From Flavobacteriales bacterium (GTDB lineage Bacteria > Bacteroidota > Bacteroidia > Flavobacteriales > BACL11), in contig PAKE01000015.1 in assembly GCA_002710495.1 (NCBI GenBank), positions 5,444 to 10,648 of the forward strand: 5,205 nucleotides of DNA. Direction: 5' to 3'. The stretch's first letter is position 1, and each line of letters starts with the position of its first letter. The notes under the pieces are model-generated. The model was not told the DNA's origin and searched no databases. It worked only from the letters and a program-made list of their open reading frames with translations. This document shows, in pieces, positions 1 through 5,205 of the stretch. The translations under genes were made by a program, and so were the position numbers.

Positions 1-177
1 ACAGAAGTTGTTGCTACCGCTCTAACTTTCTTGTGTTTAGGAATTATTGTACAACTATTAATTGACGATACAATATTAGGTTGGGATCCTGTAGGTAATA
101 TAAAAGATGCTGGAAGCGCTTTTGTAGGGATAATTGCTATTGTATTACTTTACATTCTATTTATTAGAAAGAAGTAA
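1..177 (+). CDS. C-terminal part of a membrane protein of unknown function
   Basis: An open frame enters from the left edge in frame 1 and ends with TAA at 175-177, giving the last 58 residues of a protein whose start lies outside the window. Two hydrophobic stretches are visible. The first, at about residues 5-20 of the fragment, includes LTFLCLGIIVQLL. The second, at about 40-55, includes FVGIIAIVLLYILF and is followed by the positive tail IRKK. A short polar loop containing GWDPVGN joins them. This suggests at least two membrane helices with a cytoplasmic C-terminus. I do not recognise the family. Codon use and base composition resemble the neighbours, so it looks like a real gene. It converges on polA with no base between the two stop codons. 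Function cannot be assigned. Confidence 0.7.
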   Translation, partial: TEVVATALTFLCLGIIVQLLIDDTILGWDPVGNIKDAGSAFVGIIAIVLLYILFIRKK

Positions 178-1437
178 TTAATGTGCTTCAAGCCAATTTT
201 CACCAAAACCTATATCTACAACTAAAGGAACATCTAAAGTAATAGTTTGTTCCATCTTTTCTTTTACTATTTTTGTCAGAATTTCTTTTTCTGATTTTTT
301 CATATCAAACACTAGTTCATCATGAACTTGTAATAACATTCTGGATTCCAAATTTTGCTTTTCCATTTCTTTCTGAACATCAATCATTGCTTTTTTTATG
401 ATATCTGCAGCCGATCCTTGAATAGGAGCGTTTATAGCATTTCTTTCTGCAAAAGCTCTAATCATTCCATTTCTCGAATTAATATCTTTCAGATATCTTC
501 TTCTTCCTAAAATAGTTTCTACAAATTCGTTATCCCTAGCTTTATTAATACTTAAATCCATGTATTCTTTCACTTTTGGAAATTCAATAAAATAATTTTC
601 TATTATTTCAGCAGCTTCTTTTCTTTTTATTCCTAGTCTTTGTGAAAGACCAAAAGCTGAAATACCATAAATTATTCCAAAATTGACCATTTTAGCGTGA
701 GATCTCATTTCTCTTGTCACATCTTTTTCTTCAACCTTATACACTTTTGCAGCTGTTGCGGAATGAATATCAATACCATTATTAAAAGCGGATAGCATCG
801 AGGTATCGGCACTGAGTGAAGCCATAATTCTTAATTCAATCTGAGAATAATCAGCCGCTAAAATCTCAAAATCAGAATTTTTTGGAATAAATGCTTTTCT
901 CATTTTCCTGCCTTTTTCCGTACGTATAGGAATATTTTGTAAATTAGGACTTACAGAGCTAAGCCTCCCAGTTGCAGCAACTGATTGGTTAAAGGTAGTG
1001 TGAATTTTATTGGTATTTTTATCTAATAATAATGGAAGGGCTTTTACATATGTACTTAACAGCTTCTGTAGTCCTCTATACTCTAAAATATGATCAATAA
1101 TTTGATGTTTTCCTTTTAGTTTGCTTAGTGTTTCTTCAGATGTAGAATATTGTCCTGTTTTTGTTTTTTTTACTTTATCTATAATTTTCATTTTTTCAAA
1201 CAAAATTTCTCCCATCTGTTTTGGTGACGATAAGTTAAATTCTTCGCCAGAAATTTCATAAATATTTCTCTCCAGATTTACTATGTCTTTAGAAAGTTCT
1301 TCAGAAAAATCAGAAAGCATTTCTGTATCCAAACTAATTCCTTCTAACTCCATATCAGACAGAACTTTTAACAAAGGCATTTCAATTGATTGAAATAAAT
1401 TGTAAAGTTTTAATTTCTTTAATTCCTCTGAACACAC
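178..1437 (-). CDS. polA: polA segment 3: family A DNA polymerase domain
   Basis: This frame encodes up to 419 residues from a possible GTG at 1437 to TAA at 180-178. It is a complete family A (Klenow-type) polymerase domain. It begins EELKKLKLYNLFQSIEMPL, the usual opening of the thumb/palm region, and contains ATGRLSSVSPNLQNIP. Motif A is DYSQIELR, with catalytic D196. The O-helix motif B has R245, K249, F253 and Y257 in NFGIIYG, with the spacing of E. coli R754/K758/F762/Y766. Motif C is QVHDE, with D373 and E374. Phe at the F762 position predicts ordinary discrimination against dideoxynucleotides. All key polymerase residues are intact. The frame opens after a stop at 1464-1462, so independent initiation at GTG 1437, or at ATG 1380 just after the segment 2 stop, would give a stand-alone Klenow-like enzyme. 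More likely it is the end of one Pol I chain. Confidence 0.88.
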   Translation of the reverse strand: MCSEELKKLKLYNLFQSIEMPLLKVLSDMELEGISLDTEMLSDFSEELSKDIVNLERNIYEISGEEFNLSSPKQMGEILFEKMKIIDKVKKTKTGQYSTSEETLSKLKGKHQIIDHILEYRGLQKLLSTYVKALPLLLDKNTNKIHTTFNQSVAATGRLSSVSPNLQNIPIRTEKGRKMRKAFIPKNSDFEILAADYSQIELRIMASLSADTSMLSAFNNGIDIHSATAAKVYKVEEKDVTREMRSHAKMVNFGIIYGISAFGLSQRLGIKRKEAAEIIENYFIEFPKVKEYMDLSINKARDNEFVETILGRRRYLKDINSRNGMIRAFAERNAINAPIQGSAADIIKKAMIDVQKEMEKQNLESRMLLQVHDELVFDMKKSEKEILTKIVKEKMEQTITLDVPLVVDIGFGENWLEAH

Positions 1438-2545
1438 TATATAATTGTAATTGTATGTCAGTTAATTCTGAACAAAATAAGGACTGTTTTTCTTTTGAAA
1501 GTTCTGACATACTTCTTTTGTTTTTACCTTTCCCTAATACAGAATTAATATCCATAGATCTTTGCCCTAAATAATTTTCAGCAAGCAAATCAATATCATG
1601 TCTCATATCGGGCTGTAACAAATAATGAGCTATTGAAATATCAAAGAAATTTTCTATCTCTGTAATATTATATTTTTTTAAAATCTTTATCTGACTTTTA
1701 ATGTCAAATCCTATTTTTCTAATATTTTGATTTAACAATATTTTTCGTGTTAAGTCAATTATTTTATCAGAAAATGGGAAATATACTGCTTGATTTTTTT
1801 CATAACTAAAAGAAACTCCAATGATTTTCTGATTAAAATCAGACAGATTATTACATAAAATTTGCAAAGAACACTCTCCTCTTTTTTCAATTTCAGAATA
1901 AATCATTTCTGTTTCAGATCCTGCGCTATAATCTTTTGAAATGACTTCTTTTTCCTTTTCTTCAGAAGAGTTTACGGAAAACATATCTAATTGCCCAGAA
2001 GATAATTCTTCATCTGCTTCTACTGTAGTTGTCTCCTCGTTTATTGTATTTGTTTTCTCTACTCCAGAAACAGACAAAACTCTTTGCAAGATAGTTTTAA
2101 ATTCAAGTTCATCAAACAACTCCCTTACCTCATCTATATTGAACTTTTTAATTTTCAGCTTGTCTTCTTCAAAAGCAATGGGAACATGAGTTTCTATTGT
2201 AGCTAATTGCTTTGATAAAACACCTAATTCTTTCGCTCCTTCGACCTTCTCTCTTAATTTTCCTTTTATTTCATGAGTATTTGCTAGTAAAGCTTCCATG
2301 GAACCATATTGAGCAATAAATTTCTGAGCTGTTTTCTTCCCTACTCCAGGCAGCCCAGGAATATTATCAACCGAATCTCCCATCATACCTAAAAAGTCAA
2401 TAACCTGAGAAACTTTCTGAATTTTAAATTTTTCTAAAACCTCTTTTATTCCCCAAACTTCTGTCGGGCTCCATTTATTACCAGGGCGATACATAAAAAT
2501 ATTTTCGGAAACAAGTTGAGCAAAATCTTTGTCTGAAGTCATCAT
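1382..2545 (-). CDS. polA: polA segment 2: rest of 5' nuclease plus degenerate 3'-5' exonuclease domain
   Basis: This frame encodes 387 residues from the ATG at 2545, but family sequence extends upstream of that ATG in the same frame (AEQEDFQVY), so the ATG is probably internal to polA. Residues 1-160 finish the 5' nuclease: TSDKDFAQL supplies two metal ligands (D5, D7), GDSVDNIPG supplies two more (D57, D60), and GLPGVGKKTAQKF is the helix-hairpin-helix DNA-binding motif. Residues 165-205 form an acidic linker. Residues 210-372 follow the Pol I proofreading domain, with landmarks IIGVSFSYEK, IAHYLLQPDMRH and LLAENYL. The catalytic acids are missing: the expected FDTET is LQILC (228 Q, 230 L), NLKYD is DIKSQ (285 Q) and YxxED is FCSEL (357 F, 361 L). 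Family-like sequence ends at about F372, and the last 15 residues are out of frame before TGA at 1384-1382. Confidence 0.8.
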   Translation of the reverse strand: MMTSDKDFAQLVSENIFMYRPGNKWSPTEVWGIKEVLEKFKIQKVSQVIDFLGMMGDSVDNIPGLPGVGKKTAQKFIAQYGSMEALLANTHEIKGKLREKVEGAKELGVLSKQLATIETHVPIAFEEDKLKIKKFNIDEVRELFDELEFKTILQRVLSVSGVEKTNTINEETTTVEADEELSSGQLDMFSVNSSEEKEKEVISKDYSAGSETEMIYSEIEKRGECSLQILCNNLSDFNQKIIGVSFSYEKNQAVYFPFSDKIIDLTRKILLNQNIRKIGFDIKSQIKILKKYNITEIENFFDISIAHYLLQPDMRHDIDLLAENYLGQRSMDINSVLGKGKNKRSMSELSKEKQSLFCSELTDIQLQLYSVFRGIKEIKTLQFISIN

Positions 2546-2943
2546 ATAAACCTGAAAATCTTCTTGTTCAGCTTTTTTGCTAGAGTACCAATTACATCAT
2601 CTGCTTCATAACCATCCATATAAAGTTTCGAGATATTTAAAGAGTTTAATAATCTGTCAATATAAGGCTTTGCAACAATTATTCCTTCAGGAGTTGCTTC
2701 TCTATTAGCTTTGTATTCTTTATATTGTTCATGCCTAAAAGTAGGTTTTTTTCTATCAAAACAAACCGCAATATGAGTTGGTTTTTCCTTTCTAATTAAC
2801 TCTATTAATGTATTTGTAAATCCGAATATTGCAGAGGTATCTAGACCTTTAGAATTTATTCTTGGATTATTGATAAATCCGAAATAAGCTCTAAATATTA
2901 AGGCGTAGGCGTCTAATAAAAAAATTTTCTTTTTTGGAGTCAT
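2542..2943 (-). CDS. polA: polA segment 1: N-terminal half of the 5' nuclease domain
   Basis: This segment encodes 133 residues from the preferred ATG at 2943 and ends with TGA at 2544-2542. It holds the first part of the FEN-like 5' nuclease. Metal-binding acidic residues are present at D11 (LLDAYALIFRAY), D63 (AVCFDRKKPTFRHE), E113, D115 and D116 (GYEADDVIGTLAKK). This numbering closely follows E. coli Pol I from memory. After AKK the family sequence should continue AEQEDFQVY, but this frame instead reads LNKKIFRFI and stops. The expected residues are found in the -1 frame immediately after a run of six A. Alone, this fragment would lack half of the nuclease active site. The stop overlaps the first ATG of segment 2 as ATGA. 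The longer start at 2976 is possible but less likely. Confidence 0.8.
   Translation of the reverse strand: MTPKKKIFLLDAYALIFRAYFGFINNPRINSKGLDTSAIFGFTNTLIELIRKEKPTHIAVCFDRKKPTFRHEQYKEYKANREATPEGIIVAKPYIDRLLNSLNISKLYMDGYEADDVIGTLAKKLNKKIFRFI
2572..2578 (-). other. A AAA AAG heptamer at the first polA frame break
   Basis: On the minus strand the segment 1 frame reads GCA AAA AAG CTG. This places A AAA AAG in the phase needed for a tandem -1 slip. A slip here yields AKK followed by AEQEDFQVYMMTSDKD, exactly the family sequence. The same heptamer drives -1 frameshifting in E. coli dnaX. A small possible hairpin follows at once (CTGAA at 2571-2567 pairing with TTCAG at 2556-2552, loop of 10), but five base pairs with no spacer is a weak stimulator. 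The equally good alternative is that one A is missing from a run of seven, through sequencing error or slippage. Confidence 0.45.
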
Positions 2944-2952
2944 AATTGTATG

Positions 2953-2969
2953 TAAAATTACTAATTTTA
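2953..2969. promoter_or_regulatory. Perfect 17-base palindrome in the divergent polA/rhomboid control region
   Basis: TAAAATTA C TAATTTTA is a perfect 8+8 inverted repeat around a single C. It lies in the middle of the 45-base gap between the polA start (2943, -) and the rhomboid start (2989, +). Each arm reads outward as TAATTTTA, one mismatch from the Bacteroidetes -7 box TAnnTTTG, at 9 bases before polA and 19 bases before the rhomboid gene. It could be a pair of back-to-back weak promoter boxes or an operator. No clear -33 element was found, and the region is AT-rich, so chance symmetry is possible. Confidence 0.35.
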
Positions 2970-2988
2970 TACTCACTTTTTACGGGAA

Positions 2989-3642
2989 ATGAATAATAAA
3001 TTATCAGATATAATAAATATACTTTTTATCCCAATTTTGTTTGTTATTGCAATTTGGTTTGTAAAAGGTTTTGAATTGATATATAGCACTCCTTTTCATG
3101 AATATGGCATTACATCGTTAGATATTAATAGGATAACTGGGATCTTCTCTTTTCCTTTTTTACATGCTGATTTTAATCATTTAATTAATAACACTTATCC
3201 CATTATAATATTAGGAGGAATTATATCCTCTGTTTACAAGGAAATTTCAAATCAGGTTTTTTTCTTTTCCTATCTCTTAAGTGGAACTATATTATGGTTT
3301 ATTGGGAATCCAGAAGAAAATGTAATTGGAGCAAGTGGAATAGTTTATGCTCTAGCATCTTTTGTGCTTATTAGCGGATTTATAAAGAAACAACCCAGAC
3401 TAGCAATCCTTTCTTTCTTTGTTATTTTTATGTACGGGAGTCTTTTTTGGGGGATGCTACCTATGCCAAATAAAATTTCTTGGGAGGGTCATTTATCCGG
3501 ATTTATTTCGGGAATAATAATTGCAATTTACTTCAGAAATAAAGGTCCCCAAGAAAAAAAATATAATTACGAATTGGAAGAGGAACGTGAAAAAGAGAGA
3601 AAATATATTGACATCAATTATATTTACAAAAAAGAAGAATAA
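2989..3642 (+). CDS. Rhomboid family intramembrane serine protease
   Basis: The gene encodes 217 residues from ATG 2989 to TAA at 3640-3642. Rhomboids cut transmembrane segments of substrate proteins within the inner membrane. The catalytic dyad is visible as Ser116 in GASGIVYALA and His168 in WEGHLSGFISG. The HxxxN motif that helps form the oxyanion hole is H64/N68 in HADFNHLINN. The spacings N68-S116 (48) and S116-H168 (52) closely match E. coli GlpG. Hydrophobic segments occur at about 9-28, 68-82, 90-106, 114-131, 137-155 and 168-181, consistent with a six-helix core. The last 35 residues are a strongly charged Glu/Lys-rich tail, probably cytoplasmic. No Shine-Dalgarno sequence precedes the start, as is usual in Bacteroidetes. 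It is divergent from polA and ends 9 bases from the convergent DUF2061 gene. The active site is complete, so it is likely a working protease; the substrate is unknown. Confidence 0.92.
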   Translation: MNNKLSDIINILFIPILFVIAIWFVKGFELIYSTPFHEYGITSLDINRITGIFSFPFLHADFNHLINNTYPIIILGGIISSVYKEISNQVFFFSYLLSGTILWFIGNPEENVIGASGIVYALASFVLISGFIKKQPRLAILSFFVIFMYGSLFWGMLPMPNKISWEGHLSGFISGIIIAIYFRNKGPQEKKYNYELEEEREKERKYIDINYIYKKEE

Positions 3643-3651
3643 TTATTGGTC

Positions 3652-4134
3652 TTATTGTTGAATTACACCATAACTTGAAGAAAACCAAACTCTTTCATGA
3701 AAATAATATAAAATCATTTTAGTTATTAGTTCAATTGAAAAAATAGAAAGAGCTACGTTAGAAGCTTCTTCGGTAGTATTAAATAGACAATAATACACTA
3801 TGAATACAAGCAAAATTGTATCAACCGCTCCAACCAATCTCCAGCTGATAGTTTTTACTATGTGCCTTAATTTTTGATTATCTGATATCCAATTTAAATT
3901 GTACCATACTCTTTCGTGTAAATAATAGAATATTGTTTTTGTAATTAGCTCTAAACCAGCAATATATGTAGCAGCTTCGCCAGCTTCTTGAGAATTTTCT
4001 CCAAAAAACTGAATAAGAATCCAGCTAATTAACCAGGTATCAAGTGAACCTATAATTCTCCAAGTAATAGTTTTTGATACGTGTCTTTTCCTTTCGAGTC
4101 TCGGTTTTAATTTAATATTTTGATTTTCTATCAA
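3652..4134 (-). CDS. Membrane protein with two tandem DUF2061 domains
   Basis: The gene encodes 160 residues from ATG 4134 to TAA at 3654-3652. It consists of two copies of one unit, residues about 17-77 and 90-150. Each copy starts RH..KT..WR..G..DT, runs through a hydrophobic helix, then an acidic loop (GENSQEAGEAA and NTTEEASNVA), and ends with a second helix and the signature ELITK..YY.HERVW. This matches DUF2061 (Pfam PF09834) as I know it, so about four membrane helices are expected, with a basic N-terminal tail (KLKPRLERKRH). The biochemical role of DUF2061 is not established. From memory, single or double copies in Bacteroidetes are often near sulfate-assimilation genes, but none is seen here. 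It shares a 79-base divergent gap with lepA, and a good promoter box lies about 45 bases upstream. The assignment to the family is firm; function is unknown. Confidence 0.88.
   Translation of the reverse strand: MIENQNIKLKPRLERKRHVSKTITWRIIGSLDTWLISWILIQFFGENSQEAGEAATYIAGLELITKTIFYYLHERVWYNLNWISDNQKLRHIVKTISWRLVGAVDTILLVFIVYYCLFNTTEEASNVALSIFSIELITKMILYYFHERVWFSSSYGVIQQ
3685..4086 (-). repeat. Internal duplication within the DUF2061 gene (two 61-codon units, period 73 codons)
   Basis: Codons 17-77 (4086-3904) and 90-150 (3867-3685) align without a gap at a constant offset of 73 residues: H18/H91, W25/W98, G29/G102, D32/D105, K66/K139, H73/H146 and W77/W150. In the final 17 residues of each unit 13 are identical. 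The DNA copies have diverged, so this is an old duplication rather than a recent unstable repeat. Confidence 0.85.
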
Positions 4135-4178
4135 TTTGTGTTTACTGTTTTTAAATTTTTTATTAGTTTTAATAAATA

Positions 4179-4210
4179 CAAATATAAACTAAAAAATGTA
4201 TTTTCGCATA
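4179..4210 (-). promoter_or_regulatory. Probable Bacteroidetes promoter for the DUF2061 gene
   Basis: On the minus strand TATATTTG (4186-4179) is an exact match to the Bacteroidetes -7 box TAnnTTTG. Exactly 20 bases upstream lies TATG (4210-4207), a three-out-of-four match to the -33 element TTTG, within the usual 17-23 spacing. Transcription would begin near 4172, giving a leader of roughly 38 bases to the ATG at 4134. The -33 part falls just before the lepA start, so the two divergent control regions overlap. This was predicted by eye only. Confidence 0.5.
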
Positions 4211-4213
4211 CTT

Positions 4214-5205
4214 ATGAAAAACATTAGGAATTTTTGCATTATAGCGCATATTGACCATGGTAAAAGCACTTTAGCTGACAGGCTGCTTGAGATTACTGGT
4301 GCGGTTACCGAAAGAGAATCTCAAGATCAACTGTTAGATAATATGGACTTGGAGAGAGAAAGAGGGATCACAATAAAAAGCCATGCTATACAAATGGAAT
4401 ACTCGTTAAATGGAGAAGATTATATTTTAAACTTAATTGATACACCGGGTCATGTTGATTTTTCATATGAAGTTTCTCGTTCAATTGCTGCTTGTGAAGG
4501 AGCTTTATTAATTGTAGATGCAGCGCAAGGAATTCAAGCTCAAACTATTTCAAATTTGTATTTAGCACTTGAAAATGATTTAGAGATTATTCCCATATTA
4601 AATAAAATTGATTTACCGTCTGCCGACCCAGAATTAGTAAAAGACCAAATTATAGATTTGATTGGTTGCAATGATGAAGATATAATTCCAGCTTCTGCAA
4701 AAACAGGGCTTGGGGTAAAAAAAATTCTAGAGGAAATTATAAACAGAGTTCCTTCTCCCAAAGGAGAAAAAAATAACCCTTTACAGGCTATGATCTTTGA
4801 TTCAGTTTTTAATTCTTATAGAGGAATAGAAGCTTATTTTAAAGTTATAAATGGAGAAATTAAAAAAGGAGATAGGGTTAAATTTATGGCTACAGGGAAG
4901 GAATATTTTGCAGAAGAAATTGGAGCTTTGAAATTTAAACAAGAACCCAAAAACAGATTGAGTACTGGAGAGGTAGGGTACATTATTTCTGGGATAAAAG
5001 ATGCAAGAGAAGTAAAAGTAGGAGACACTATTACATCTAGTGAGAATCCAGCAAATGAAGCGATTCAAGGATTTGAAGATGTAAAACCTATGGTATTTGC
5101 GGGAATCTATCCTGTTGATACAGAGGACTATGAGGAACTCCGAAAATCAATGGAAAAACTTCAGTTAAATGACGCTTCCTTAACTTTTGAACCAGAATCT
5201 TCAGT
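4214..5205 (+). CDS. lepA: Elongation factor 4 (LepA GTPase), N-terminal part, cut by the window edge
   Basis: LepA is a ribosome-bound translational GTPase. It has been linked to back-translocation and to 30S biogenesis or initiation; its exact role is debated. The frame is open from ATG 4214 to the window end, about 330 of the usual 600 or so residues. The GTPase motifs are all present: P-loop AHIDHGKST (11-19), switch I RGITI (50-54), DTPGH (76-80, with catalytic His80), NKID (130-133) and SAKTG. They are followed by the LepA-typical IDLPSADPE, domain II ([14 protein letters not shown]) and the start of the next domain ([20 protein letters not shown]). The start [19 protein letters not shown] is the family start. 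An in-frame ATG at 4196 would add six residues (MYFRIL) with no family support. No frame break is seen, even across an eight-A run at about 4717-4724. The C-terminal LepA domains lie outside the window. Confidence 0.96.
   Translation, partial: MKNIRNFCIIAHIDHGKSTLADRLLEITGAVTERESQDQLLDNMDLERERGITIKSHAIQMEYSLNGEDYILNLIDTPGHVDFSYEVSRSIAACEGALLIVDAAQGIQAQTISNLYLALENDLEIIPILNKIDLPSADPELVKDQIIDLIGCNDEDIIPASAKTGLGVKKILEEIINRVPSPKGEKNNPLQAMIFDSVFNSYRGIEAYFKVINGEIKKGDRVKFMATGKEYFAEEIGALKFKQEPKNRLSTGEVGYIISGIKDAREVKVGDTITSSENPANEAIQGFEDVKPMVFAGIYPVDTEDYEELRKSMEKLQLNDASLTFEPESS

Larger units (their letters stand above)
178..2943 (-). pseudogene. polA: DNA polymerase I, full-length but interrupted by two compensating frameshifts
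   Basis: DNA polymerase I fills gaps in excision repair and removes RNA primers from Okazaki fragments. Joining three frames gives about 921 residues, close to the family's usual length. The order is 5' nuclease (about 1-300), linker, inactive-looking 3'-5' exonuclease-type domain (about 340-500) and polymerase (about 506-921). Translation probably starts at the ATG at 2943 (MTPKKKIFLLDAYALIFRAY), where the family normally begins. An in-frame ATG at 2976 would add 11 unconserved residues and leave only 12 bases to the divergent gene. The frame shifts by -1 near 2572-2578 and by +1 (or -2) near 1425-1440, with conserved sequence on both sides of each break. Conservation in all three frames argues against an old pseudogene. 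Sequencing/assembly error, recent mutation or recoding are all possible. The three segments are described separately. The identification as polA is certain; its status as functional or broken is open. Confidence 0.9.

Noticed and set aside
1425..1440. Programmed +1 frameshift at the second polA break
   Set aside because: No prfB-like slow codon or stop follows a slippery codon: the Phe tRNA on TTC cannot re-pair well with TCA in the +1 frame. An indel in the sequence is more likely.
1386..2189. Two plus-strand open frames of 62 and 82 codons (1386-1574 and 1941-2189) inside polA
   Set aside because: They are antisense to well-conserved polA coding sequence, have low-complexity Ser/Leu-rich translations and no family resemblance; they are shadows of the real gene.
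2944..2976. An 11-residue N-terminal extension of Pol I from ATG 2976
   Set aside because: The extension is unconserved, the family starts at MTPKKKIFLLD, and using it would leave only 12 bases for two divergent promoters.
3638..3647. AATAATTATT palindrome at the end of the rhomboid gene as a terminator
   Set aside because: It is only ten AT bases with no loop or T-run, so it cannot form a stable terminator hairpin.
4135..4171. TTTG (4135-4138) and TAGTTTTA (4164-4171) as a lepA promoter
   Set aside because: The spacing is 25 bases, outside the usual 17-23, and the -7 box lacks its final G; in such AT-rich sequence this is too weak to annotate.
4540..5068. Minus-strand open frames of 64-88 codons (4540-4761, 4802-5068, 4834-5028) inside lepA
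   Set aside because: They are antisense to conserved LepA domains, overlap one another and look like reverse-complement shadows rich in Phe, Ser and Ile.

Overview
This AT-rich window looks like a chromosomal piece of a Bacteroidetes bacterium, most likely of the class Flavobacteriia. The evidence is the style of the DNA polymerase I and LepA proteins, a TAnnTTTG-type promoter box, the absence of Shine-Dalgarno sequences before starts, and a tandem DUF2061 membrane protein. This assignment rests on recognition by eye, not on a search. I see no mobile element, tRNA, rRNA or CRISPR array.

Layout, left to right. Positions 1-177 (+) hold the C-terminal end of an unrecognised membrane protein. 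Its stop codon directly abuts the stop codon of polA, which runs on the minus strand from about 2943 down to 178. polA (DNA polymerase I) covers almost its full family length but lies in three reading frames. A -1 shift is needed at about 2572-2578, inside the 5' nuclease domain. A compensating shift (+1, or equivalently two lost bases) is needed at about 1425-1440, at the border between the exonuclease-like and polymerase domains. Next come a divergent rhomboid intramembrane protease (2989-3642, +), a convergent four-helix DUF2061 protein built from two copies of one unit (3652-4134, -), and divergent lepA (4214 to the window edge, +).

The genes do not form one operon; they alternate in strand. 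Two divergent intergenic gaps (45 and 79 bases) must carry the promoters, and the convergent gaps are 0 and 9 bases. polA and lepA are housekeeping genes for DNA repair/replication and translation. The rhomboid and DUF2061 proteins are membrane proteins with no evident link to them.

The most interesting region is polA. The first frame break sits exactly on A AAA AAG in the correct phase, the heptamer used for -1 frameshifting in E. coli dnaX. The second break falls at a domain border. All recognisable catalytic residues of the 3'-5' proofreading site are replaced, while those of the 5' nuclease and polymerase are kept. Sequencing or assembly error remains the simplest explanation of the two breaks; the loss of proofreading residues is independent of them.
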